From Diphasiastrum complanatum (taxonomy: Eukaryota; Streptophyta; Lycopodiopsida; Lycopodiales; Lycopodiaceae), in the NCBI GenBank assembly GCA_029204225.1, contig CM055110.1:43381862-43445861 (forward strand): a stretch of DNA of 64,000 nt, read 5' to 3'. Positions 47,002 through 58,840 of this stretch are shown one piece after another (position 1 is the first letter of the stretch; each line of letters opens with the position of its first letter). The notes under the pieces are model-generated. The model worked only from the letters and a program-made list of their open reading frames with translations, was not told where the DNA came from and made no database searches. A program made the translations under genes and the position numbers.

Positions 47002-47660
47002 TTGCACCAACATGAACTACCTTTTTACATGGTGGAGCCCGAGGAACCACGCACGAAAAGGCTCACACTTTTATTGTCAAGCCGTGTTAGTTTACCACTC
47101 GGAGAACTACCGCGGATTGCACCACAAGCAAAAAGCCTTCTAGCTGAATGGGCCAAAGCGGATGAGGAGCCAGTAGCGCCTGAGCCCATATACTGTACGG
47201 GCTATGAAGAAACAAGTAATGTCCTCCAGATCGGAGCAACATGGGAAAGTGAGGAACACAACATCACTTTACCAATCAAACACAAGAGATACGAGGATGA
47301 GGCAACAGTGGTAGATGGAGGATCGGGTGTCAATTTGATCTCCACTACTTTGTATGAAAAATGGGGTTTGCAAGGGTTGAAGCCAACAAGATTTGCCATC
47401 AAGCTAGCAGATCAATCCTGTGTGAAACCAAAACCGATATCCCCATAAAAATAGCAGGCATGCAGTTTGTGATTACTTTTGTAGTCATGGATATACTTGA
47501 ATCTCCATATGCATACCGTGTTTTACTAGGAAGACCATGGTTGAGGACTGCGCAAGTAGTACACAATTGGGGTACGAGAAAACTCACCTTCAAGAATAGA
47601 GAACAGGCCGTAAAGGTTGATCCAACCACATGGGCGGTGAAACCTATTGCACCCAAAGCT
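47002..47660 (+). pseudogene. Gypsy aspartic protease
   Basis: In the frame from 47002 a retropepsin active site appears as VVDGGSGVNLIS (about 47311-47346), where the first residues of D-T/S-G are altered to DGGSG. A 1-nt shift near 47440 moves the reading to the 47361 frame, where IKIAGMQFVITFVVMDI and the flap-end motif YRVLLGRPWLRTAQ follow (47510-47555). In this family the enzyme cleaves the gag-pol polyprotein. The frameshift makes it non-functional. Confidence 0.75.
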
Positions 47661-48751
47661 GATGACGGATCATCTATGACAGATCACACGATTGATCGCC
47701 CAAGGCCAGCCAAGGGAGGTCACTATGATTCAGAGACGGATGTCGTAAGATGGACGGATGCATTAGCAACTATTGACTGCCGGACATGTCAATATGAATC
47801 AGATCCGAAACCTAGTACATCTTCACCCAAGTGTTACACTATGGACACACCAATCACATTTAGAGTGAATATGATAAACGTAGCATGGCTATCAGCGGAG
47901 CCTACTAAGAACCTAGTGGACGATGATCTAGTCCCTTGGCAACATGCTCTAACTTATAATAAGGAGATTGAGCCGACTGATGAACAGGTCCTACACCACA
48001 TTGACCCAGATCGTTATGGAACCAAGAAAGTACCAGCTCAACCACCGCAAAAGTCTGCGATGGCGAAAATCTCAAGGATCGATCCACCCAAGGCACTTGC
48101 GAATAAGAAGAATCAGTTGAAACAACGCTACAACCAGGTAATCCGATGGAGTGTTCTACCCAAAGAGGCGATAGCTACAGTGGATGTTGATATTCGCAAC
48201 CACGAGGCGAATGTCACGGCAGTCTCGATGAAAGACAACAAGGATGAACCCACCAAAATGACAAAAAAGAACAAAAAGAAGGTGTTGGACTCCTTGAAGT
48301 CAATCAAGATATACTCAAATATAGCGTCATCTTCTACGCAGCCGACAGAAAATAAAAAAATGACCAATTAGTCTAAGATCAATATGTTGAAGGAGGAATC
48401 TCGACGAGCGCCAGTTCACGAGATTCCTGAGACTTTCAAGAATTATACCTTGGACGACGTGGTAATCATGATGTCGCAAGCCCAGAGAGAACATGATCAA
48501 AGTCAGGCACCAGCGAAACAAGTCTTCGAGGGACCTGCGCAAACACAGCCGATGAATCTTGCCAAGCCAGGTGAAGAAGAAAAGATAGTGCATGTGGGAG
48601 AGCAATTAACAGCCACACAGTTCAAGAGACTACGATCGTTGTTGGTGGAGTATAAAGACTATTTTGCTTTTGGAGTTATAGTGACCTGAAGGGCATTCCA
48701 CCAATAGTAGTCCAACACACCATACCCTTGGTGGACGGAGCAGTTCTCAAA
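47661..48751 (+). pseudogene. Gypsy linker region and start of reverse transcriptase
   Basis: A long charged linker (open to 48371) leads to IPETFKNYTLDDVVIMMSQA (48384-48689), then FKRLRSLLVEYKDYFAFG. After a shift it reads DLKGIPPIVVQHTIPL, the usual entry into Gypsy RT. The coding text ends abruptly at 48751, where an LTR piece is joined. The RT core, RNase H and integrase are absent. Confidence 0.7.
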
Positions 48752-48928
48752 TGTTAGTGTAGAGGAGTAGAGTTAAAGGAGGCTAGTGTTAGTGGTGAAT
48801 AGAGTTAAGGGAGAGTGTGTAGGAAACTATCTAAAAATAGCATCTATGCATAGTTAGGTACCTATCAAGTGATCTAACCCTTGTTGACAGGCGGGAGGGC
48901 TATACTACGCAAGATCTTCGACCCTACA
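48752..48928 (+). mobile_element. Partial LTR of the same Gypsy family
   Basis: Matches 45001-45173 (last part of the 5' LTR) closely, apart from a shorter G run and a 6-bp difference near its end. It follows RT coding text directly, without a polypurine tract, so a deletion or recombination joined them. No target duplication with 44296-44300 is seen. Confidence 0.75.
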
Positions 48929-48972
48929 ACTTTTCCACATGCATTCTAGGCTATTTGACACCTAGAATGGGA
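48929..48972. other. Short spacer; flank TGGGA at its end
   Basis: The last five bases, tggga, border the outer end of the Copia LTR and are the reverse complement of tccca, which borders the Copia LTR at 59752. See the inversion finding. Confidence 0.5.
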
Positions 48973-49622
48973 TGTGAAAGATTTCAGATCCTTAAGATCC
49001 AATCTACTTGAATGATCTTTGGTTAGAAAGAGAAATACACTACCAATTTCACCAATGTAGAAAAATCAGCATCTACACACAATTTGAGATGCAAACACTA
49101 ATAGAACTTGATCAAACTTGAATGAAATGATTATGTACTATTGACGTCTGTAAAAAACCAGCAATCTACTATATTTCACACGTGTGGTCCCAAAAATAGC
49201 AAATATAGATCATTCTACACATAGAATTGCAAGCAATCACCAAGATAGTGCACCAATGGATAGTAGAACCCAAGAGAACCATGTATAAGCATGAAATGAG
49301 ATAGAGAAGAGAGAAGATGACTCTCTCCACGAGTTACATCCTTTTATAGCAGGTCCAAACCCTATTTGGCCACTTGGCTTTCCCACCAAAATGCTAACTC
49401 TACCAATTTTCGGTCTAGATTCAATGTACCCAACTTATTCAAATTGAATCTACTCAAACTCGCATTCTATCTTTCCCACACTTTCAAAAAGTGTTTATTC
49501 AAATGAAATTTAGACTAATGAACTTTGAAAAGTCAACCTCTAAGTCTAAAACAAGTTTTGGCCTCAATATGCCAAATATGGAAATATTGCAAAATGTGAT
49601 GAAACTAGTTGAATCTTTCACA
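48973..49622 (-). mobile_element. 3' LTR of module-M Copia copy 3 (650 bp)
   Basis: TGTGAAAG...CTTTCACA ends. Followed on the inner side by ctccctcttcaac, the complement of the polypurine tract. It is almost identical, inverted, to 59752-60401 and clearly more distant from 9225-9873. Confidence 0.92.
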
Positions 49623-50178
49623 CTCCCTCTTCAACTAATTTTAGCATAGACTTTGACAATACTCCAAGTGAAGTCCTATGCTTCATGAACAAGTCTTTTC
49701 CCAATGCTTTGGTAAAGATATCAGCTACACATTCCCTTGAAGACACATGTTGAAGCTCCACCTCCTTTGCAATGACTCGCTCCCTCACAAAATGATATTG
49801 TATTTCAATATGCTTGCTCCTAGCATGAAAGATAGGATTGGATGCCATTCTTTGGGCTGATTGATTGTCACAAAAGATGATTGGGCTCTCTGAAAAATCC
49901 AGCAAGTGAAGATCCTTGATCATCCTCTTGATCCATACCATCTCCTTTGTGCAATGTGTAAGAGCTTTGTACTCGGCCTCACTAGATGACAATGAGATAG
50001 TGGCTTGTTTCTTTGACATCCATGATATAGCTCCATCACCTATGAAAATACAATAAGAACTAATGGATTTCCTATCCATTATATCTCCAGCATAGTCCGA
50101 ATCTGAAAATCCAAAAAGATTAGGTGATGATCCCTCATACAATATGCCAAAATCTCGAGTTCCAATGATGTACCTCAA
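49618..50178 (-). CDS. Copia RNase H, complete-looking
   Basis: 186 open codons on the minus strand ending in the first bases of the LTR. All expected RNase H motifs of Copia are present: GFSDSDYAGD, LSSSEAEYKALTHC, FCDNQSAQRM, HARSKHIEIQYHFVRE and VADIFTKALGKDLF, i.e. the D-E-D-D acidic residues. In life it would degrade the RNA of the RNA/DNA hybrid, but it is here separated from any reverse transcriptase. A short, degraded stretch joins it to the module at about 50180-50300. Confidence 0.88.
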   Translation of the reverse strand: MRYIIGTRDFGILYEGSSPNLFGFSDSDYAGDIMDRKSISSYCIFIGDGAISWMSKKQATISLSSSEAEYKALTHCTKEMVWIKRMIKDLHLLDFSESPIIFCDNQSAQRMASNPIFHARSKHIEIQYHFVRERVIAKEVELQHVSSRECVADIFTKALGKDLFMKHRTSLGVLSKSMLKLVEEGV

Positions 50179-50299
50179 AACTCGCTTTCCTAGCTTCCAA
50201 TGCTCCTAGCATAGTTTTTGCCAATAGAACTTTGATCCATCATAAGAATGATCTTCTTCCTAAGAATAGATCTCCTTTCAATGATCATGTAATGCTCAA

Positions 50300-50596
50300 A
50301 CTAGAAACAACCATAATTGATATAGAGAATAGTGTCCACTTGGGATGCTTCACTATTTCTTACATCAATTTTACATGTAAAAATGTGACTAGAACATGAA
50401 GAATCAAATAGAATGTAAGTGAAGTGATTCCACCATGCTTCCAACTCTGAACTATCTGGAAAAATATAGCAAACAAACAATAAATGTGAGTGATCAACTT
50501 TTGCTTGCATGTCTTCTCCTTCTTTGTCCTTTGTTGCCTTGTATCCACCATGATACTCCATGAATGAGCCTCCATCTTCATCTTGCCACAATCTTC
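50300..50596 (-). other. Module M, 3' part only, in Copia copy 3
   Basis: The integrase-linker frame (GWIQAMDLEYQSLMKSGTSFG) runs in frame into RLWQDEDGGSFMEYHGGYKA, then HLLFVCYIFPDSSELEAWWN and CKIDVRNSEASQVDT. Compared with copy 1, about 680 bp of module are absent, with the junction at about 50596. Reverse transcriptase is again absent. Here the open frame runs from the end of integrase through the module to 50301. Confidence 0.7.
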
Positions 50597-52282
50597 CAAA
50601 AGATGTTCCACTCTTCATAAGAGATTGATACTCAAGATCCATTGCTTGGATCCACCCCTCTTCTTTCCTTGCTTGATCTACACTTGTAGGATCATCCAAA
50701 GAGGTTAGGAAAACAACATAATTTCCAGAAACTATTTGCTTACCCTTTTGATCATATGTGAGCCTTGAAGGTACTTGTCTTTCTCTTGATATTCTCCTTG
50801 GCTTTTGACTTGATGAAGGTCCATCATCACCACCATCCAAAGTAGGATCCTTCTCATCAACATCAAGAATGTTAGAACCATCTACTTTACCATCAATCAT
50901 GCTTGAAGACACCTTTGGAATGTTTCCCTCATCAAAAATGACATCTCTACCAACAATCACTTTGTTAGTAGAAGGAATGTAACCTTGTAGGCTTTACTCA
51001 CCTCACTATATCCAACAAAAATACATTTTCTTGAAGATGGATACTCCTTGGTCCTATCATCAAGAGTAATGTTGACATAGCATGTGCATCCAAAGGTTCT
51101 TAGAAAGTTGATACTCGGCCTCCTCTTGAATAGCATCTCAAAAGGTGTCATTCCATCCAAAATAGCACTCGGCCACCTATTGCACAAGAAATTGGCACAC
51201 AACAAAGCTTGATCCCAAAATGGTTTGTCAAGATTAGCACTTAACCTCATAGCTTTAGCACTTTCACATAAAGTTCTATTCTTCCTTTCAGCCACTCCAT
51301 TTTGTTGTGGGGTCCTTGATGTTGTATACTCCCTCTTGATCCCATGCTCATCACAAAAAACCTTGAACTTGTTAGATATGTACTCACCTCCATTGTCACC
51401 TCTTAAGCACTTGATCTTTGTGAAAAATTGGTTCTCCCTTGCATTCTTGAACTTGACAAAGACATCATACACTTCATCCTTGCTCTTTAGTAGATAGATC
51501 CAACAAAATCTACTAAAATCATCAATGAATGTTACATACATCTTAGCTCCACTATTGCTAATTGTAGTAAATCCATGAATATCCGAATGTACAAGTTGAA
51601 AAGGCTTTGTAGATCTAGAAATAGATCTAGTATAAGGTAGTCTATGTGACTTAGACAAAGCACAAGACTCACAAACATGCTTGTCATTACTTAAGGAACT
51701 TGGAAGACCAATCACAACCTTCTTCCTTGCCATTACCTCCAATGACTTGAAGTTGAGGTGTCCCATCCTTTTGTGCCAAACCTCTTGAATAGAAATTTGC
51801 TCCCTTGCAACACATCCAACTTGGTTAGCAATAACACAAGCATCAAGTTTGAACAACTTCCCTTGTCTTTTACCTTTTCCAATCAAGACATCCTTCCTTT
51901 TGTTCAAACAAGCATCTCCATCAAACTCCACCTTGAGGCCCTTACTTAGCATTTGACTCACACTAAGCAAATTCTTGGTAATAGATGGAATAAACAAGAC
52001 ATCCTCCAAATGAACATTCCTATTTGTAGAGAGAGAAATAGAAATTGTGCCAATCCCTTTGATTGCACACTCACCATCATTGGCCGTGTAGATCACCCTC
52101 TTGTCATCTCCATATGCCAACAAAGAAGTGAAGTACTCTTTGTGAAAGGTCATGTGTGAACTTGCTCCACTATCAATCAACCAAAGATCTAGATCTCCAT
52201 CATTAGCAAGCATACATGAAGACATCACAAAAGCATCATCATTTGCATCTTGCACATCCAAACCATCCTCATCATTCTTCAT
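50597..52282 (-). CDS. Copia protease and integrase, best copy in the window
   Basis: A 441-codon frame (52282-50957) plus an overlapping linker frame (50960-50597). Residues 37-41 are the protease DSGAS. GAG_pre-integrase shows VWHKRMGHLNF and CESCALSKSHRL. The integrase core has its catalytic triad in HSDIHGFT, RGDNGGEY and VAERKN, with intact TPQQNGVAERKN. The linker carries the usual FVGYSEVSKAYKV. The 5' side lacks gag and the zinc knuckle, and the sequence stops being Copia-like near 52290. One frameshift separates the two frames near 50958. The protein would cut polyproteins and insert cDNA; whether this truncated copy is expressed is unknown. Confidence 0.88.
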
Positions 52283-52289
52283 TGAGATT

Positions 52290-52802
52290 GATCCATAGCT
52301 TGGGGGATAGATCCGTTCGATCTAGGTTTGGTTGGGTTGGTTTGTCCAACATCTGTTCCCTTGTTGGTTGCTTGTATTGGCATGTTTAGATAGTATCATG
52401 TGTGCAGGAATCCATCTAGAAGTTAGTCTGTTCGATGACTTAAGAATGAAAAATAGTATCTGATTATATCAAGACACTATTAGCATGCAATGCTTTAATT
52501 GGAAATCAATAAAAATGATCTAATACTAAAAATTATTGCTCTGATAGCATGAAGAGTATCAAATAATAGAGCTCCGGTACCATATTGGAAGAAGAAAAGG
52601 ATCTCGGTAGACAATTGGATGCACTCTATAGATGCACTATCAGACTCTGTGGAATAATGCTTCTCCTAATGTATGACTACGCCTATCAAATTCGAACAAA
52701 ACTATTGCAACTATTGCTACATTCAAATTCTAAGTGATTCTAACTTTTGAAATCATCAAAATTGGTTAGATTGATTTCGTAGACAAACATAACAGAATAA
52801 AC
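52290..52802. other. Untranslated TE text with a degraded primer-site-like motif
   Basis: No ORF. gctctgatagcatg at about 52536 is one base off the complement of a tRNA-iMet primer site, which may mark the end of another minus-strand LTR. Nothing else was recognised. Confidence 0.3.
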
Positions 52803-53458
52803 TGTAGTGGGATTTTTCCTATCCTAGCTTTGCGATAGCATAATTCATAATCCAACATGTGCACACTAACACTAACATTCAGCATGTGCACACTAACATC
52901 CAGCATGTGCACACTGACACTAACATCCATTAACACTACATCCATTAATCCTAATCCATAAAGATAGAAACTCGCCCATCTCTCTCTCAAACCTTTCTCT
53001 CTCACAAAAATTATAAGAACATTCAATCCCAATAAGCATCAAATCCAATAATTAGCAAAGACAAAGAAAGCATGAGAGATGGAGGAAGAAAGATAGAGAG
53101 CCAGGACATTCCTGATCCATTCCATAAGAGGGCCAACCTGCTTGTATTGAAGTGAAGAGAGAACATGTACAATGATGATTTTTTTTTTTATAGTGGATTG
53201 GAGGGCCTTGGCCACAATTCCTGTTGGCCAATTCCTACCTCCCTAACTATTCAAATTTGAAAAAGAATGGGAACCCATTCAATAATTGGATAGAACCAAT
53301 TTGAATTTAAATTTTGGTGCGAACTAATTTGACTTTTGGGCCTTGTGACATTAGAAGTCCCGAAAAAAGGCCTAAAGTCCTTTTATTAACTTGTTACTAA
53401 TCAAATAACTATGTGATCATCGGGTTGGACTTACACACATAGGGTGCAAAATCCCCAT
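52803..53458 (-). mobile_element. LTR of family Y, minus strand
   Basis: The minus strand ends ...ctaggataggaaaaatcccactaca at 52803, matching the end of the plus-strand LTR at 35225. It contains a minisatellite of three or so units of about 16-28 bp (catgtgcacactaacac) at about 52857-52925. The other end, near 53458 (gatggggattttgcaccct on the minus strand), is approximate. Confidence 0.6.
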
Positions 53459-54345
53459 CACTTATTAACTAGGGTTAGAATTGCCTTGGGATCTGCAAAC
53501 TATCCAACGATATCCCCCACCAAAACTGGTGGCGGTCCTACGACACCTTGCGAGATTATTCACTTAGGGATCTTGTTGGCCTCTCTTTGCACCTTGATCA
53601 GGTGGTACTATGCCAGCAATCCATTTTGACATCATCCATGTTGTGAATATGGACTCCCATGATCCTCCCAACATTGCAACTCGAGAGTATAGTTTGGCTA
53701 CAGGCAATTGATCTTGAACCTTGTCGAACGCCATAGGGATAATGTAGGTAGGAAATCATCCCATCTAGTAGACATGGACGCCAACTTGGACAAGTCATTT
53801 GCAAGTAGAGTTGACTTCCTAACAGTTGGATCTGGTGAAGATGTATACTTATATGCATAAGCTTGGAGGGCTCGGTTGAAATCCACTAAAATTGTCCAAC
53901 TATAGTCTTGATGGATTATGGGCCAATATGGGGTATGGGGTATGGATGTTGATTTGATCCATTTGTACACCCAAATCCTTCCATTTATTACATCGCGGTA
54001 TCGGGACATAGTATGGATCTACTCGTAATTGGCGAGGGCTCACAATGTAACTTCTTATGGAGTCCAGAGCTTTCTCAAAAACTATCTTGTGCCAATCCGA
54101 TTGCTTGCCCAATAATCCAATTTTTTCCCTGCCTCTATCTATGAGGTCTTGAATTTTATTACCCATCCACCCCTCAAGGACTCATGCGGATGTTGTTGTA
54201 GAAATGTCGGCATCTAGTCCTTGATAGTGACCAGCTTTTGTGTGAACTCAAGGATGAAGGCCTGTCCTAAGTCCTTAAAGGCCCAAAGATTTAATTGACT
54301 TATCATTCACATAAAGCTATTCTCGAATCAACTTAAAAGAAAATC
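53459..54345 (-). pseudogene. Unrecognised TE-like coding remnants
   Basis: Minus-strand pieces at 54166-53900 and 54009-53698 have protein-like composition (QSDWHKIVFEKALDSIRSYI; WTILVDFNRALQAYAYKYTS), but overlap in different frames and carry stops. I recognise no domain. The position next to LTR Y suggests a gag or accessory ORF. Confidence 0.3.
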
Positions 54346-54980
54346 AAATAAGACTTTAAATCAAAGCTCAAAAACATTGCATCACATAGATTCATTCACA
54401 CAACAGCGGAAGCACTGAGGGGTCAAGATGGGGACCCCCCCCCCCCGAAGGATTCTTTTCTTATCATTATACAAATCGGAGGTAGGTCGTACAAAGTTTG
54501 ATCTTACATAAAACCAGCTCACACTCCAATCGCACCCACAATAGAACCATAGCTACTGCAAATTCCCACAAACATCACCTTATGCCTGCACAAGGGCCCT
54601 TCGCCCGCAAACGTTCGCTGACACCACCCATCTCCAATGTCATCAACCGCATCCCCTAATGCATTGACGTGATCATATTCAAACACCCCTTCCACCTTCA
54701 GCAGCCAACAGGCCACCATCCGAATAGCAACATTGACACCGCACATATGCGCTGACACCGCTAAAACTGTACTCAGCTACTGCTACCACAATCAACCACC
54801 ATCATCACAGGTACCCGTCGACACTACATATACCTGTCAAAACCACAATCATCTACTGCATTCACCAGTCTCCACCACAATCGTAACTGACCGCAATGGA
54901 CCACAACGGACCGCAACTGACCACAACAAAACACAGATCGCAACTAACCGCACCGGCTGAATATCACCACTGACAGAAAT
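54346..54980. repeat. Non-coding stretch with a short dispersed repeat
   Basis: A homopolymer block (gggacccccccccccc) followed by gaaggattcttttcttatca at 54430-54470 recurs at 58900-58940 with tccc variation, so both belong to one repeat, probably an LTR edge. From about 54760 the text is CA-rich (accgcaactgaccac repeats). Confidence 0.5.
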
Positions 54981-55135
54981 CTATTGCAAATAACCGCAAC
55001 CCCTCGTAACCGTAGGGACCGCAAAACACCAAAAAAAAAAAACCCTCTCCAAAAACACAAAAAAAACTCGGAAGATCAAAAACACAATAAAAAAAACTTA
55101 TACCCAACACAAAAACAGACACACCAGTCCTCAAT

Positions 55136-55620
55136 GGACCAACAAAACGAGCTTGAAGTCCCAAACGATTATCCATACGAGATCTGGTCCCTTGTAGCTG
55201 AACAAATCAGACGTCATAGGTTCTACTGAATGAGAGTCGAACTCCAAGAGCCATCCACAAACCCGTTCGACGGACAAGAACCTGATAGAGCCGAGTCTTC
55301 ACGAGCACGAGCCCATTTTTATGGTACTGAGCCCTCACAAGTCAGAACCAACCCTAATGGAGTTTCTGCTACCCACGGAGCTCATCTTGAAAGACGTACA
55401 CCCAAACTAGATCTACCAAAGTTTGACGATAGTTCGGAGCCTCAAAGATTTTTGCAAATCTTTGAGAATGCATGTGAGGTATATGGGAAACATCCCCCGA
55501 TGCTATGGTCCAACTGTTTTCGATGACCATGATCGCTAAGGCACGTGACTGGTTTTTCAACTTTGATCGTGAAGAAAAGACAGACTGGTCAATTTTCAAA
55601 GAGTCCATCCCCTTGAGACT
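55136..55620 (+). pseudogene. Gypsy gag (Retrotrans_gag) fragment
   Basis: A Met at 55136 (MDQQNELEVPNDY) precedes stop-separated text, then RTPKLDLPKFDDSSEPQRFL, QIFENACEVYGKHP (to about 55500). After a shift it reads MIAKARDWFFNFDREEKTDW, SIFKES. This is the capsid motif order of plant Gypsy gag (PKFDGS...W...F...A..W...W..FK). A single shift at about 55500 separates the halves. No protease or pol follows. Confidence 0.7.
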
Positions 55621-57240
55621 GATAACCAAAGTTTGTGCAACCTGCAGATCAAAGGTTTTCCTTGAGACTGGAACTTCAACTGAGAGAATAACCACGGAAA
55701 CACCCAGAGGCAAATGGAGGATACAGACCTTCCAGAAGATAGAATCTGCCAAGAAACCAAAGATGAAACCGTCAATGGCAGATACAAGTGACAAAACAAA
55801 GAGACACATGGAAAGCACTCGAGCATACAAGTTGTGAAGTTGTTGAGAGCTCTCCAATTTTGAGGATGTCAACCAATTGCAGCAATAAGACACTCTGGTT
55901 AAACTGCAGCAATTCGTGAAAAACAGTTTATGTGATAAAGACTGGCGACAATAAGCACTTGGTTTTATGTAAGCGAACAAGGATCTACGCTTTTCCAAGT
56001 GACGATCAAAGATGCCAATGCAAAGCGGAGCGACATCGTCCAATATGAGTTGCAGTGAGTTTTGCAACACATTAGGGGTGGGATGATGTTGGCTGATTCT
56101 GTCGAATTCCCAAGATACTTGGACAGAGCAACTCAAGAGCACTTCTCACCTTAGGCCGAGGAGGTCTCTGAGAAGACAAGACTGAGAGCCGAGGAATACT
56201 AGTTAGTAATGACAAGTAAGAACTGTGTAAGCCTCATGGTGAATCCCGAAAGATGGAATGACCATGTAGGAACTAGTATTTATAGGCAAATGTAGTAAAT
56301 GCAAGTAGACCCTCTTAAAGAAAGTAGAGTGAGCCACTTTTTGATGGTGACCTCTAGTGGAAAGCATTATTCCACTTGTAATTTGTGAAATGTAAAAATT
56401 CCACTAGGATGCCACCTACGAAGCTCTCTTACTTATTTAAGAGACTCCCTCTTTGTGTAGAGGAGCTTTTTGTAAATTGTATCAACTCCATGCTGAAATG
56501 AGAAGAACCTTCACGAGTTTGGTGCATCCATTGAGCTCCTTGATCATGCTTGTTTCTTGAGTGATGCATTCATGATCTTGCCCTTCCCTCCTTTTGTGTG
56601 TGGTTGTGGACTGCAGAGTGGATTCTATTTGTTGTTTTTGTAGATTGGATTACCTTTCTTGCCTTCTTGTGGATTAACGTAGGAACCAGCATTCTAGTAA
56701 ACTACATAGGCTGGATCTGTGGTGTAAATCTTGCATATTCTCTGACATTCTAGTCCTTGATGTTCTTGGGGTGTCCAAGAATCAAAAGGCTGGTTGGTTT
56801 CTTGATTCTTGGACTCCTAAAATGTTGTAGATTAGTTCTTAATTCTTGTTTTGTCAATTTATGCACGTGTAGCTCAGTGTTAGTAAAATGCAGACTCTGA
56901 TTCAGTCCGTTATAAGTGTAGGTAGCTATAGAAACTACTGAACGTTCATTTGGGCTGTATGTTGATCTGTGAATGAAGGTTCTTGGCTTGCATCTATGTA
57001 GAATGTAAGTGCATTCAAGAGAGACGATCCTGAGTCGTCCTCTGACAGGCAGGACAAGGACACTTACTACATCGATATCAGTCCCTTCTGACTGGTTTTG
57101 GCATTGACCTAAGAAGCTAACATCCAAGAAAATGCCAACAAGCCTCTAAACAGGTAGAAAACAGTTCTTGTAAACAAGAAACAAGAAAGAGCTAGTAAAC
57201 AAATTTTGGAGTGTAGAATCTATCAACAACATTTTGATTA
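55621..57240. other. Degraded sequence without a recognised gene
   Basis: The plus strand has a Lys-rich open tail to 55837, then stop-rich text. Peptide-like islands near 55930-56160 (STLFQVTIKDANAKRSDIVQ) may be old coding sequence. The part at 56270-56730 looks like LTR or leader text. I see no function. Confidence 0.3.
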
Positions 57241-57608
57241 CATATAGTTTTTTATGGTTACAACTTGGGATTTCACCCAAGTGCAATCTTCCTAAGGAAG
57301 AGCCAAGGTATATGTCCATCTTGTTTTTGCATAATGTCCATCAATTCCTAGGCCCTTTTTTTCTAGAGGTTGCTCATCCTCAATCATGGTCATTGGCACT
57401 TATTTTCTAGAGGTTGCCCATCCTCAATCATGGTGAATAGGGTCAAAAGGGTGATCACTCCCTTCTTGGCCTATTCCTGATCTTTATAGACTCCATTGAG
57501 CCTTCATTATAGAATCTTTTGAGCCTTCATTATAGACTCATCTGAGCATTCTTGTTTACTGTCTTAAGCTTAAAAAGCTTCTTGTTTCGATTCTTGTTCT
57601 TCTGGGAA
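57241..57608 (-). repeat. Family X copy C tail, minus strand
   Basis: Inverted copy of the 43.87-44.30 kb tail, including the gattgaggatgggcaacctc unit (two copies instead of three) and the gaaggctc..agtctataat unit. It breaks at 57608, where Copia gag begins. Confidence 0.75.
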
Positions 57609-57904
57609 AGTGGTCAGAGACGTCATTTGTCAATTTTGCAACAAATTTTCCATTTTTGCAATTTGGAGTCATCTAATTGTAGTTATGGCAACACTAAGCG
57701 AAAGCGTTCTCAATGAGTCAAGCAAATTGGAAGGAGCCGGCAACTATGCAGTTTGGAAATTCAAATTGAATAACATTCTGATAACAAAAGAAGCTATGGG
57801 AGATCGTGACAGGTGAGGAGACTAGGCCAGTGCTTGAAGAAGATCAACGGACATTTGATAGGAGGAAACAAAAAGCATAGAATGTCATCAACTTGTTTGT
57901 AAGA
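57609..57904 (+). pseudogene. Copia gag fragment replacing part of family X copy C
   Basis: From 57685 the frame reads MATLSESVLNESSKLEGAGN, YAVWKFKLNNILITKEAM; after a shift it gives ETRPVLEEDQRTFDRRKQKA and NVINLFV. This is the N-terminal gag domain of Copia elements (UBN2/DUF4219 type). It stands where copy B has about 85 bp of different sequence, so it replaced rather than merely entered the X tail. Confidence 0.65.
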
Positions 57905-58140
57905 GTAGCTTCTTATTCTTACTCTGATTCTTTAGATACATACCATCAAACATGGTTCATAAAAGATTCTTAGTTCTACAGGTATCAATGAATGTCACTC
58001 AATTCATTAAAGAAATAAATTCATACAATATCCTAAAAGAATATTGATCATTGATAATTCTATATCATCAAAGTCTATCTGGGCTTTGAGGCTGGAAAAG
58101 TCTTAATTACTTTGGGGCAATTTGTCTCTACAAATTACAC
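57905..58140 (-). repeat. Family X copy C, end of the ORF region
   Basis: Inverted match to about 43540-43790, including aaattcatacaatatcctaa. No open frame survives. Confidence 0.7.
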
Positions 58141-58840
58141 CCCTCCAATGCATAAAGCGTTGTCCTCAATGAAAATTTCTCAACTAAGAGTCTTAAATCT
58201 TTTAAGAATTTCTGGCTATTCTTGGAAGAATTCTTCTTCCATTCATCTTGCATCCATAATCGAATGCTGCTTAAACTTTTAGGAGATATTGTGTTTAGGC
58301 TTATTTCTGTCTTTCAGATTTGATCTTATATGTAAGTTCAGCTTTGGGTGACGAGTCTTTTCTTCCTTGATCTACCTCAGATATCTTAATCTATGAATTC
58401 GGAATTAGCTTACTGAATCTATCTCAGGTAGATTCAATCATTTCATTTTCATCTTGGGTTTTAGATTGTTCAAAAATAATTTTATAGTAAATTGTTTCTT
58501 TGGGGATTCAGGAATGGGATCGGGTAAAGTGGTCTTAAAGTTTTCAGTCCTTGTTTCCTCCTTAGTATGTTGTCATACTAGTCATGCTCTTACAAAATGT
58601 CTTAGGAGGTTTAACTTTCTATTCATGATTTCAAAAGATCCTTGAAATCTGGGTCCATCCTAATCAAGAAATCATTTCTAAGAAGCAATGTTTCTATATT
58701 CTAAGGATAATCACTAGGAACTCATGTATGGTTGATTTAATTCAACATATCATCAAGGTTTACTTTTGCATAAAGTATGCAAACAAGTGTAAATCAACAT
58801 TTCATGACATGCATGTTTAAATCAACATTACTTGACATGC
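58141..58840. other. No feature seen
   Basis: AT-rich non-coding sequence. Short ORFs at 58454-58645 show no motif. Confidence 0.35.
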
